Source: CAINVV01 sp964506325
Lineage (GTDB): Bacteria > Bacteroidota > Bacteroidia > Bacteroidales > Prolixibacteraceae
Direction: 5' to 3'
Assembly: GCA_964506325.1 (NCBI GenBank)
Contig: CAZDLO010000049.1
Coordinates: 1 to 25,575, forward strand
Length of the DNA: 25,575 bases
Of this stretch, positions 15,595 to 23,746 are shown piece after piece; position 1 is the first letter of the stretch, and every line of letters starts with the position of its first letter. Both the position numbers and the translations under genes were made by a program. Below the pieces are notes generated by a model. It was given only the letters and a program-made list of their open reading frames with translations. It did not search any database and was not told where the DNA came from.

Positions 15595-16007
15595 AGTTAA
15601 TAGTTTTGATTTGTAATCAGGGCTTAAGCTAATAATTTTTTGTGTTATTAGCTGTCTAAACTCGCTGATTTATTAAAATCAGTGGTATGATTTTCACTAT
15701 ATTTTGAATTGGGACTTTTCTGCGAGGTGCTACTGCTATTTAGGTAGCATTTTTGTTAATCAAAAATGCACAGTGAAAAATCTTTCACTGTGCATAATGA
15801 ATTCTGAATTTCTTCAGACAAACTATATTTAAAGATCAGGTATCTCTAAAACTTAAGTGTTTGGCCCAATTCATGATCTTGTTTGACCTTAATACTTACA
15901 GGCATTAAGAACGCTGTCAGCTTCTTAAAACAAGCTATGCCGTAAATTACAGTCGGAAGTGAGGGTGAGGGAGGGTGAAGTTCACAGGCTCCTGGTGGTA
16001 TGGACAA
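15595..16007. other. Gap upstream of the GH36 operon with several inverted repeats
   Basis: No gene is supported. Near the GH36 start are AGCTAATAA / TTATTAGCT (15627-15635 with 15645-15653) and CTGATTT / AAATCAG (15665-15671 with 15676-15682), both perfect. Further out are the terminator at 15766-15795 and TCTGAA / TTCAGA (15803-15818). No CAAAnnTA (the plus-strand image of the -7 element) occurs in the first 125 bases, so the GH36 promoter is not recognised. A G-rich run near 15960-15976 has only three GGG tracts, too few for a simple quadruplex. Confidence 0.55.
15766..15795 (-). terminator. Probable terminator downstream of the 75-residue gene
   Basis: A perfect 13-bp stem (15766-15778 with 15783-15795) has an AATC loop and is followed on the minus strand by TTTTTGATTAAC. 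It lies about 210 bases past the stop codon at 16008, so transcripts of that gene would have a long 3' end. It also isolates the GH36 operon from upstream transcription. Confidence 0.72.
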
Positions 16008-16235
16008 TTAATACCTCTCGTATTCCTCCAATGTGATAATCTCCGGGTTACTTTGTAAGGTATCTGCAACCATCCTGCTGCTATATATTGCCTTGAATTC
16101 ATGGTTGTTTTTGAATTTCAGGTAATAAATCGTCTCTCCGTTTACAATTTCAGTTCTCAACGCACATTCGTTAAATTCACTGTAAATGCAAACAGGCTCT
16201 TTGGATAGTTTCTTTTTTAATTGCCGATAAGTCAT
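16008..16235 (-). CDS. Hypothetical 75-residue protein
   Basis: Encodes 75 residues with no signal peptide, membrane helix or known motif. The sequence is mixed charge, with a basic N-terminus (RQLKKKLSK) and an acidic end (ITLEEYERY). Strand-rich character (YYLKFKNNHEFKAIYSS) followed by a helix suggests a small folded cytoplasmic protein. A TAnnTTTG match (16283-16276) lies about 40 bases upstream and a terminator downstream, which supports a real single-gene transcript. Function unknown. Confidence 0.6.
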   Translation of the reverse strand: MTYRQLKKKLSKEPVCIYSEFNECALRTEIVNGETIYYLKFKNNHEFKAIYSSRMVADTLQSNPEIITLEEYERY

Positions 16236-16791
16236 TCTGCAAAAAAAATCAAGTGTTCAAACTTTGTTTATGAGGCAAAATTACCCTGGAAAAAAAGGAT
16301 GAGGTATAGGAGAAAAAGTAAAAAGAAGTTCGGAAATGCTGAATTTCGTGTAGGTAAAACACCTACAATAATGGAAGAACTAAACCAGGAGAAATGCTGA
16401 CCCATGAATTTTATCCGGGTGTTAACCTATAGACAAACAGCTTTTTGAATTATTATTAACTTTTCTATTTCCCAAAGGCAAAATATATTGGACAGAATGG
16501 GATTTGACAAAATGTATCTCCGGGAAATTTTTCAAATTACATTTTATCCTACACTATTTCCAGCCTGGCCAGTCACATTTGGCATGTGTTGTTGATTTTG
16601 CCGGGAATATATTTTTGGATCAGCTCTATTTAGCATTTGACAGGGAGGTATTCCTGCTGTTTTGCATTGACGGAGAAAATATTATTCGATTTTTGTTTTA
16701 CATAAATGATAAAATCATTTTCAATTAATATATTTGTTTCAATTCCTGCGCAAATGTGCGGTCAATGAATCCGAAACCTAATTTCTTTCAT
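16236..16791. other. Gap between divergent small gene and membrane protein gene
   Basis: It contains TAATTTTG on the minus strand (16283-16276) facing the 75-residue gene, a perfect repeat TGTAGGT-AAAAC-ACCTACA (16349-16367) of unknown role, AAATGAT-AAA-ATCATTT (16704-16720), and TATATTTG on the plus strand (16729-16736) facing the membrane protein gene. A plus-strand 74-codon frame at 16504-16728 has no family resemblance and ends just before that promoter motif; I do not accept it as a gene. Confidence 0.5.
16729..16736 (+). promoter_or_regulatory. -7 element for the plus-strand membrane protein gene
   Basis: TATATTTG exactly matches TAnnTTTG and lies 55 bases before the chosen ATG. No TTTG is at the expected -33 distance; instead the inverted repeat AAATGAT-AAA-ATCATTT (16704-16720) occupies that region and could be an activator or repressor site. 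Confidence 0.45.
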
Positions 16792-17349
16792 ATGAAAATT
16801 AAAACATTCCTAACTTGTATTTTTGTTTTGATGGTGTCTGTTTTGACTCCTGCTTTTGCTATAGGATCAGGAACAAATAGTCCGCTTTTCAATGTTGCCT
16901 ACGAATGGGTATTGGAAAATCGCCTGTTGGCTGTGACCATTCTTGTTTCAGCATTGCTGTTGATACTGTTGGTTACTGCCATTATCAGGTGGAGGAGTAA
17001 CCGCAACGAGGTAATCGAAGAACCTGTTCAGGTTGAATCGAAACCTGCAAAGAAAAATAAGAAGGCTGTTCAGGCAATCGCAGAACCGGAACCGGTAGCA
17101 ATCATAAAAGAGGTGGTGGTACCTGTTCCTGAACCGTTGCCTGTTTCCAGCCTGGTGGCAGAAAATAATCTGGGTGCGAGTATCGTTAAAGCGGCCTGGA
17201 TTTTGGGAGTCTCGGTTGTCCTCAGCGTAGTTCTTCTGCTGGTCTCACATCAGTACCGGTCGAACCGGTATGCACCCCTGGAAAAGCTAACCTATATTGA
17301 CACCTGGACCGGCAAATGTTATTATTCGGATGGTAGGCCTATTGAATAA
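16792..17349 (+). CDS. Two-helix membrane protein of unknown function
   Basis: The only plus-strand gene supported. It encodes 185 residues from ATG at 16792, chosen because it gives a clean signal peptide (KTFLTCIFVLMVSVLTPAFA); GTG at 16756 and ATG at 16765 are in frame upstream. A membrane helix (about 45-67, AVTILVSALLLILLVTAII) is followed by a Lys/Glu/Pro-rich linker (about 68-126), a second helix (about 136-157, WILGVSVVLSVVLLLVSHQY) and a short tail with TWTGKCYYSDGRPIE. No catalytic motif is seen and no family is recognised. It converges on the S9 peptidase gene with 143 bases between stop codons and no clear terminator. Confidence 0.72.
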   Translation: MKIKTFLTCIFVLMVSVLTPAFAIGSGTNSPLFNVAYEWVLENRLLAVTILVSALLLILLVTAIIRWRSNRNEVIEEPVQVESKPAKKNKKAVQAIAEPEPVAIIKEVVVPVPEPLPVSSLVAENNLGASIVKAAWILGVSVVLSVVLLLVSHQYRSNRYAPLEKLTYIDTWTGKCYYSDGRPIE

Positions 17350-17492
17350 GCACAAACAGCAAATTATTACCGTCTTCTGTATTCATTTCCGGCGAACCTC
17401 ATTTTTGTCCCAATTCCCCGTGATTATTTTTGGAGGGCGCAGGGGGAGGCCATCTGACTTGAATTGCTTTTATTCCGGTTCTGCTGGTTCAG

Positions 17493-19703
17493 CTATCTTC
17501 CTCCCGGAGGACAGTTCTCGAGTAAGAATTTCTTGCAGGTAGTAGACAGGTGTTGTGATGTTCCTTCCCCTTCGTAGATTCCATGCGAACGCATCGGATA
17601 AGCCATCATCTGGAATGTTTTGTTGTATCTGATCAATTCGTTGAACAGCTTTTCAGCATTGGCAAAATGGACGTTGTCATCACCAGTCCCATGGATGTAC
17701 AAAAGGTTGCCTTTTAAGTTTTTAGCGTAAGTATAGGGTGAGCCGGCAATAAAATCTTCCCTCGTTTCTGCGGGTATCCCCATGTAACGTTCCTGGTAGG
17801 CATTGTCATAAGCCAGCTGATTGGCGACGGCAGCCACAGCAATTCCGGTTTTGAAAATTTCAGGAAACTGGAACATCAGGTTCAGCGTTGAGGAGCCGCC
17901 CCCGCTCCATCCATGCACTGCAACACGGCTGGTGTCACAGAAATTCCATTTGAGCACCTCTTTGGCTCCCATTGCCAGATCCCTTATGTTGAGCCTTCCT
18001 ATCTGCCTGTAAACAGACTTGCGCCATTCACGTCCGCGGGGAGCCATACTTCCCCTGCAATCGATTGATACATACAGATAACCCATGTCGGCAATATTTC
18101 CACCGAATTGTCCTGACCGGCCGAGCCTGGAATTGTCAAATGTTGTGCAACCCCATGGTTCGCCGTATACGTAGAAGAAAACTGGGTACTTTTTCGCCGG
18201 ATCAAAATCCTTTGGTTTGGCTATCCAGCCATCCAATGATATACCATCTTCCGTTTTTACTTTGAAGAAGGATACCTGTTTGCCAAACGGATCCTCCTTC
18301 CGGTTTTTAAGTATGCTTTTATCCGTATCCACAGGATTGTGTTCAGGCAGTGTTATCCATTCAGAGGCAGGCTGGAAAAGGTGACCCGAAAAGCTATGCC
18401 TGCTCCACTTCCCGTTCGGTGAAATTGTATAGTCGTTTGTTCCGGCAAAATCATCAGGTGTTATTCTCCTGGGAGTCTCAGACCCATCCAGTTTTGTGCA
18501 GTACAGATAACGCTGCATCGCGTTTTCCGGTGTTGCAGCGAAATATACAAGATTGTCCTTCTCATCGATAAGGTAGATTTTAATCACATCAAAATTGCCT
18601 TTGGTTATCAGGCTTTCTTTTCCATCCATGCCGATGCGGTACAGATGTCGCCAGCCATCCTTTTCGCTGGCCCAAACAAATGCCTTGCCATTTTCTATCC
18701 AGTTCCATCCTGCATTGTCGTTTGTGTTCCAGGTTGCTTCCAGGTCTACCCAGGCCTCGTCAGAATCGTTCCAAAGCAATCTGCTGTTGCCGTTTGCCCC
18801 GTTTGCCAGCCATATTTTCGATACATTTTGTTTCCTGGAAAGTTGCTGGATAATCAGCTCATTTTTTGCAGACCACTCCATTCTCGTGAGGTAATTCTGC
18901 CTTGGGTCACCTTCAATTTTCATCCACACTGTTTTGGCTGAGGCGATGTCCACAACGCCAATTTTTACAGGTGAAGGATCTTCTCCTGCCTTGGGGTATT
19001 CTACCGGTACAGTGAAAGGGTAAATGGAGTCAGTGGTATTGAGCATGAGGTAGTTGCGTACCTTTGAGGCATCTACATTCCAGTAGGCAATCTTTGTGCC
19101 GTCTTCACTCCACCGGAACCCGTCCCTGCAAAACAGTTCTTCGGAATACACCCAGTCAAATGTACCATTGATGGTGCGGTCCCTGGTATCAAACGTAAGC
19201 TGTACATTTTTTCCGGATCTGACCTCCTCGACATAGAGGTTGTATATGACTTTAAGAGGTGATTTATCCTGGTAAACGTACGCAACCCGTGTGCCGTCAG
19301 GTGAGAGTTTAGGGTACATCAGACCTTCTGCTCTCAGTGTTTTGCCCAGTTGTTTAATTGTTGCGTCTGTTGAGTTATAAATCCATACTTCTCCTGTGGT
19401 TTTATGGTATTTTGTTTTGGTGTTTATTTTCAGAAGGACCTGTTTTAGGTCTTTTGACACTTCAAAGGATGAAATATTCCGTGCATGAGAATCCTCCTGC
19501 GGGAGGAGTTTATCCAGGTCAAATAAAACAGTTTTTGTCAGGGATGGTAAAACTGTTCGAACAATTGCATTTTTTTCAAGGGTCAGGTAGCTGTTGCCAT
19601 CTGCAGACCAGGTCATGCTGGCGGATCCCCGCGGTTGTGCAAATGAAAAATTGAACGCAATAACTGAAACGGACAAGAGCAGGCAGAGTATTATTCTTTT
19701 CAT
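17493..19703 (-). CDS. Dipeptidyl peptidase 4-like S9B serine peptidase
   Basis: Encodes 736 residues with a signal peptide (about 1-22, ending SFAQ). An eight-bladed-type propeller domain (about 30-470) contains DWVYSEELF with Glu188/Glu189, the paired Glu that bind the substrate N-terminus in DPP4. The C-terminal alpha/beta hydrolase has a full triad: Ser600 in GWSGGGS, Asp675 in GTGDDNVHF and His707 in MRSHGIYEG. Spacing agrees with human DPP4 (S630/D708/H740). It should cleave N-terminal dipeptides, with Pro or Ala at the second position, from peptides in the periplasm. It stands alone, 322 bases from the oxidoreductase gene. A TACCTTTG motif (19804-19797) is a weak promoter candidate without a -33 partner. 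Confidence 0.94.
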   Translation of the reverse strand: MKRIILCLLLSVSVIAFNFSFAQPRGSASMTWSADGNSYLTLEKNAIVRTVLPSLTKTVLFDLDKLLPQEDSHARNISSFEVSKDLKQVLLKINTKTKYHKTTGEVWIYNSTDATIKQLGKTLRAEGLMYPKLSPDGTRVAYVYQDKSPLKVIYNLYVEEVRSGKNVQLTFDTRDRTINGTFDWVYSEELFCRDGFRWSEDGTKIAYWNVDASKVRNYLMLNTTDSIYPFTVPVEYPKAGEDPSPVKIGVVDIASAKTVWMKIEGDPRQNYLTRMEWSAKNELIIQQLSRKQNVSKIWLANGANGNSRLLWNDSDEAWVDLEATWNTNDNAGWNWIENGKAFVWASEKDGWRHLYRIGMDGKESLITKGNFDVIKIYLIDEKDNLVYFAATPENAMQRYLYCTKLDGSETPRRITPDDFAGTNDYTISPNGKWSRHSFSGHLFQPASEWITLPEHNPVDTDKSILKNRKEDPFGKQVSFFKVKTEDGISLDGWIAKPKDFDPAKKYPVFFYVYGEPWGCTTFDNSRLGRSGQFGGNIADMGYLYVSIDCRGSMAPRGREWRKSVYRQIGRLNIRDLAMGAKEVLKWNFCDTSRVAVHGWSGGGSSTLNLMFQFPEIFKTGIAVAAVANQLAYDNAYQERYMGIPAETREDFIAGSPYTYAKNLKGNLLYIHGTGDDNVHFANAEKLFNELIRYNKTFQMMAYPMRSHGIYEGEGTSQHLSTTCKKFLLENCPPGGR

Positions 19704-20025
19704 AATTCAGGTTGAAAAGCTTTTAAATGAATATAATCAGGCAGACTGACATCCGGAGACCCGGGAGTGTTCCACCAAAATTTATTGTAAGGTTTTCAAA
19801 GGTAAATTATTATTCAAATTAAACAGGGGATTTTGCCAGTAATCTGAAACTCTTCGCCAGAAATTTTACTGGACTTAAGTCCGGGATGACACTGAAAGAA
19901 ATTCAAACAGGACGATTCAGGCCTCTGCTATAATTTGATGGAAATCCAGCCATTTACAGACCGACATGGTTGTAAACAGGCTTCAATATTATTATCCGTT
20001 CCTGAGATACTACCCCGTTTCTTAT
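19704..20025. other. Gap upstream of the S9 peptidase gene
   Basis: No gene is supported. It holds the weak -7 match CAAAGGTA (19797-19804, plus-strand image of TACCTTTG) and a perfect 12-bp palindrome GGACTTAAGTCC (19871-19882). No convincing terminator follows the oxidoreductase stop codon; TTTACA / TGTAAA arms near 19960 enclose a 12-base loop without a T tract. Confidence 0.45.
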
Positions 20026-21753
20026 CTATTTGGTGTCTTTGGCTTGATTGTGAATTACCTGCCCGGCTTCCAAAAGTTTTGTATTTAATTCTTCATAGGG
20101 CAGATCCTGAACTGCGCACCCCTTGTCGATAGATAAACAAGCAGCCATCGCTGCTGATTGTCCCAAAACCATGAAGACCGGTTCCATCCGGATGGAACCA
20201 AAAGCTATATGTGTTGAGCTGACACATACCGGTACCAGAAGGTTGCTGCATTCACCTTTACCGGGCACTATGGAACGAAAACTCACCGGGTAAGGTGAGA
20301 AACCGTGGGCCTCGACATTACCCTCGTTCTGAACATAGCCATTGGCATCCACGTACCGCTGTACCTGGTGCGAATCCATGCCATAAGCTGCATAACCCAC
20401 CGGATCCTTGGCAACTTCGATTCCCTCACAATTTTTTTGGGTCATTATGTAATCACTGATCATGCGCCTTGCCTCCCTGATGTACAGCTGCTCCTGCCAG
20501 CCACTGTTGCCATCGTATTCATCCTTGCAGGTGCCCCACCTGGAAACGGCATCCCTCACTTCCTGCGGGATACGCGGATGGTAAGCCAAAGTCCACATAA
20601 GTCCTTGCTGGTATATCCTGTGCCTTTCAGTAATTTTTTTACGTTCTGCGTACCCGGCTTCCGGATAATTGTAGTTCTGCCCGATGAAATCCGTTGAAAA
20701 TCCTTTCTGGTTATTGGTGTCGGTTTTCCGGTTGGGCATGGATGTATTGATCCAGGGTACCAGTGGATCTCCGTATGAGTACATTTTGGAGACAGGACCC
20801 TCTGCAGCTTCATAATTGCGGAAGAGAAGCTCATAGTCAAGCTCATTGTAATTGTCCGGCTTTTTAAAGGGAATCCGGTTTTCCGGATGGTCGGTAAGAG
20901 TCATACGGAAGCAATAAGCCTGGATTTTCTTGTCTCCTTTTCCGTCCCTTCCCGGTCCTCCTTTTTTGACAAAAGGTAGAAGTCCGCTTGCCGGATCTCC
21001 TTTGATGATGTAGGGATCGACCCCATCAATAAAATTGTGGTGAATGCTGTTTCTGGATACCGTGCCCTTCAGGGTCATACTCACTTTATTTGCCTGAACA
21101 CCGTTGAGTGTTTCACCATATTCACTGTTGGATTCCCGTCCTATTGCATAACGGACACCAGCTGTCGCCATAAGATCTCCTTCATAGGTGGCATCCAGGT
21201 ACATTCTGCCTTTGTAGCTTTGACCTGATATCATTTCAATGGAGAGGATTTTTTCTCCATATTTTTTTACTCCTCCGGGGCGTTTAATTTGTTGGTTGTA
21301 AACTAATTCAATTTTCTCGGCAGCCATCATCTGCTTATAAACCTTTAATGCGGCAGAAGGTTCAAAAGTCCACATGGCCGCTTCATTCCTTATGTTTCGT
21401 ACATCCAGGTACTCTTCTGCTTTCTGCCATTTCCAGTTTTGAGGATTTTCGTAATACTTTTTAATATTCCGGTAGAATTCCAGGGCGATCCCTCCTATTA
21501 CCTGCTTGTTGCCTATATCTGTTGCCCCAAGTCCGCCGGTTGTCAATCCGCCAATGCGTGATGAAGGTTCAATCAGCAGGACAGATTTGCCCATTCTTGA
21601 ACATTGTACGGCTGCAGAGATTCCGGAAGAGGTTCCGCCATAGATGATAACATCGTATTGATCCTGGTATTTCACCTGAGAATGGAGAGTGCCTGCGAGC
21701 AGAATCGTTAGAAAATGGAATAGCAGTGTTTTTGCGACAGTAATAGTTTTCAT
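20026..21753 (-). CDS. Secreted FAD-dependent oxidoreductase (FAD_oxidored family)
   Basis: Encodes 575 residues with a signal peptide (about 1-25). YDVIIYGGTSSGISAAVQCS (about 33-52) is the dinucleotide-binding fold with GGTSSG in place of GxGxxG, followed by VLLIEPSSRIGGLTTGGL, as in the FAD_oxidored family of Bacteroidota and Planctomycetota. A later YLDATYEGDLMATAG segment is also characteristic. The reaction is unknown; relatives often sit among glycan-degradation genes, and oxidation of a sugar or sugar derivative is a guess. Two LacI-like operators flank a candidate promoter about 240-330 bases upstream. Confidence 0.9.
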   Translation of the reverse strand: MKTITVAKTLLFHFLTILLAGTLHSQVKYQDQYDVIIYGGTSSGISAAVQCSRMGKSVLLIEPSSRIGGLTTGGLGATDIGNKQVIGGIALEFYRNIKKYYENPQNWKWQKAEEYLDVRNIRNEAAMWTFEPSAALKVYKQMMAAEKIELVYNQQIKRPGGVKKYGEKILSIEMISGQSYKGRMYLDATYEGDLMATAGVRYAIGRESNSEYGETLNGVQANKVSMTLKGTVSRNSIHHNFIDGVDPYIIKGDPASGLLPFVKKGGPGRDGKGDKKIQAYCFRMTLTDHPENRIPFKKPDNYNELDYELLFRNYEAAEGPVSKMYSYGDPLVPWINTSMPNRKTDTNNQKGFSTDFIGQNYNYPEAGYAERKKITERHRIYQQGLMWTLAYHPRIPQEVRDAVSRWGTCKDEYDGNSGWQEQLYIREARRMISDYIMTQKNCEGIEVAKDPVGYAAYGMDSHQVQRYVDANGYVQNEGNVEAHGFSPYPVSFRSIVPGKGECSNLLVPVCVSSTHIAFGSIRMEPVFMVLGQSAAMAACLSIDKGCAVQDLPYEELNTKLLEAGQVIHNQAKDTK

Positions 21754-22403
21754 AGGGTAATAATTCGTTGTAATTGTTGGTGATAAAAGCCCATGGAGAT
21801 AATATCCCGTTGGATATTTGGTCGTTCTGTTAAGGATTTATCCGGAAAGCCCCGGGATTTATCAGGTTATTGTTTTGTAAGATTTTTGTAATGGTTTTAG
21901 ATGAATTTGGATGTACCGGTTTCCTTCGTAATCCGATTGAATTGATGAAATTACCCTGCCAGGAAATTTCGATTTATTCCCCGGATTCACAACCGTTTGT
22001 GCTCTCATGGTTGTAATCAAACCGAATAACTCCCAATCAAATGTAAAAATAAACTTTAATATTCCCTGAGACCTGCAACCGTTGCAAAAATTCATTCAAA
22101 AATCTAACTGCAATAATAATACAATGGAATACAGTTTGATTGGTGAAGGCAAACATTTCAGCATTGTTGTTTTAGGCTTTATTCCCTTGTTGTGCAAAAA
22201 GGGGCAAATGACTCTGCTCTGGTGGGCTGTTATTCATAGCAGTTCTGGTATTTAAGCTGGTATAAAACTAATCAGGCTGGATTTCTTAAGCGACTCTTAT
22301 ATCATTCAACTTCCTGGTAAGAAAACCAGCTGGTGGATACTTAAAATTGACGCAATTCATCGATAGCGATGAGATTTAATTAAGACCAGCTGGCAGGAAA
22401 TAT
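21754..22403. other. 650-base gap with possible promoter-operator region
   Basis: The part nearer the oxidoreductase holds the sites at 21988-22086 described separately. The distal part has two copies of ACCAGCTGG (22325-22333 and 22385-22393), 60 bases apart, and a CATCG / CGATG hairpin near 22358-22372 without a T tract. A minus-strand 77-codon frame at 21862-22095 overlaps the regulatory sites and lacks resemblance to known proteins, so it is not called. Confidence 0.5.
21988..22086 (-). promoter_or_regulatory. Candidate promoter flanked by two LacI-like operators
   Basis: TACATTTG on the minus strand (22045-22038) matches the -7 consensus. TGCAACCGTTGCA (22074-22086), a perfect repeat around one base, lies upstream of it, and CACAACCGTTTGTG (21988-22001), with 5-base arms, lies downstream. 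Both share the core CAACCGTT, and the centres are about 85 bases apart, a layout suited to LacI/GalR-type looping control. No -33 TTTG is seen and the leader would be about 280 bases. No LacI-family gene is in the window. Confidence 0.4.
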
Positions 22404-23384
22404 TCACTTGACAGCTATTGGGATTTTCAGCTTCACCGGTTGGCTCCAACTGTTTTTTCCGTCAAATACGGAAGTCACGAGGCAGGTGATCTTATTGCCC
22501 TCTATTAACAACTGTGGTCTTTCTCTTCTTACAAGATGAAGAATACTATCATTGTTAAGTTGAATGGCATGATTGTACACCACAGATGGTGAGTATATCC
22601 GCCAGTCGGCCCTCCCATTGTCCGACAAGAGGTGAACCCCCCATCGTTCATGTCCGCTGACTCCGCCGGTGTTGTCTTCACAAATCATATGGTACCCATC
22701 GTCTGCCCGAAACAGAAAAAAATCTTCCAGCCGGCAGCCGGGCCAAACATTGTCATTTACGATCCGGTATGGACCCTTGTAGTTTGGAGCTTCAGCAAGG
22801 TAGATCCGTAATTTGGCATCCCTGTACATCAGTTTGATCCCTCCTTTCTCCACCAACAAGGCAGGGTTGTTGGATTCGGTTTCTATGACCGGTTTTTGGG
22901 AGCGACTCCAGGGTCCGGTAATTAAAGTGGAGGTTGCATATCCGACCCTTCTCAGCAGGGCTTTTGTCTGGTCTTGCAGAGAAGTAAAATCACTCCCAAT
23001 GTAATAGAGGACAAATTCATTCCCTATTTTGTGGATGGTTGGATTGTGCGACATGTTCGAATCCCAGTAACTACTGTCTCTTTCACCAATAACAACTTCT
23101 TCAAATTTGAAGGGGCCTAATGGGGAATTTGATGTAGCCCGGACAATCTCTGAATTAGTTTTGTAACCTTCCGGGAAAGGCCCGGATTTGGGCCATCTCG
23201 AAGCAAAAAGATGGTATACCGAATCAACTTTTATCAAGGAGCCGCACCATACCCAATAACCATCCATCTTAAAGCCACTCTCAGGGGGTGTTCTGTCATA
23301 TTCAAATGAGATGATTTGAGATTTTAAAGATTTGCCTGAAGGATTTAAAACCAACAAAAGTAGTAAGCAAAAGACTATTCTCAT
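22404..23384 (-). CDS. Secreted GH43/GH117-like five-bladed propeller protein
   Basis: Encodes 326 residues with a signal peptide (about 1-22). DGYWVWCGSLIKVDSVYHLF followed by ASRWPKSG, NPTIHKIGNEFVLYYIGS, and GCRLEDFFLFRADDGYHMI resemble the five-bladed beta-propeller glycosidases of the GH43/GH117 type. Acidic residues in the blades (Asp of DGYW, Glu of RLEDFF) are candidate active-site groups by position only. Length fits a single-domain propeller. It stands between gaps on both sides and is likely a single-gene unit. The substrate cannot be read from sequence. Confidence 0.75.
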   Translation of the reverse strand: MRIVFCLLLLLVLNPSGKSLKSQIISFEYDRTPPESGFKMDGYWVWCGSLIKVDSVYHLFASRWPKSGPFPEGYKTNSEIVRATSNSPLGPFKFEEVVIGERDSSYWDSNMSHNPTIHKIGNEFVLYYIGSDFTSLQDQTKALLRRVGYATSTLITGPWSRSQKPVIETESNNPALLVEKGGIKLMYRDAKLRIYLAEAPNYKGPYRIVNDNVWPGCRLEDFFLFRADDGYHMICEDNTGGVSGHERWGVHLLSDNGRADWRIYSPSVVYNHAIQLNNDSILHLVRRERPQLLIEGNKITCLVTSVFDGKNSWSQPVKLKIPIAVK

Positions 23385-23746
23385 GGGTAAATTAATTTAT
23401 AATCAGTTTGTTAGTTTGAGGAGTTAAAAAACAAACATGAATAGTGGGAAGAAAAATTTGACAATTATTGGAAATAGAAAGGCGGGTTATTTTAAAAGAG
23501 ATATTTTCACGTGATGCGATGTGATACCTGATTTTGAAAACAATGTTCTTTCAACCCAGTTACATTCATTGTCTACTCTAATAGTATATAAGGCTGTAAA
23601 AAAGTATGCTCATTTTTAAACCTTGCAGAAACGTTTTTCCTCTTCACAAATTTGAGTCAGGCCTACAAAACAATCGCGGTTTATCTTGCGGTAATCTTGC
23701 AGGTCTGAAGTTATATCTATATTTTATTTCCTAAAAAATCCTGAGG
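23385..23746. other. Gap between propeller and GH92 genes
   Basis: AT-rich, with no gene, no exact TAnnTTTG for the downstream propeller gene and no hairpin plus T tract after the GH92 stop. A short tandem pair ATCTTGCGGTA / ATCTTGCAGGT occurs near 23683-23704. I see nothing else that stands out. Confidence 0.4.

Noticed and set aside
15728..15754. Plus-strand terminator TGCTAC-N10-GTAGCA-TTTTT
   Set aside because: The stem is only six pairs and no plus-strand gene lies upstream; it may be coincidence.
15955..15980. G-quadruplex
   Set aside because: Only three GGG tracts are found, one short of the simple intramolecular pattern.
16504..16728. Plus-strand 74-codon reading frame
   Set aside because: Composition resembles translated AT-rich noncoding DNA, and its end abuts the promoter of the next gene.
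21862..22095. Minus-strand 77-codon reading frame
   Set aside because: It overlaps the operator-like repeats and promoter motif and shows no known domain.
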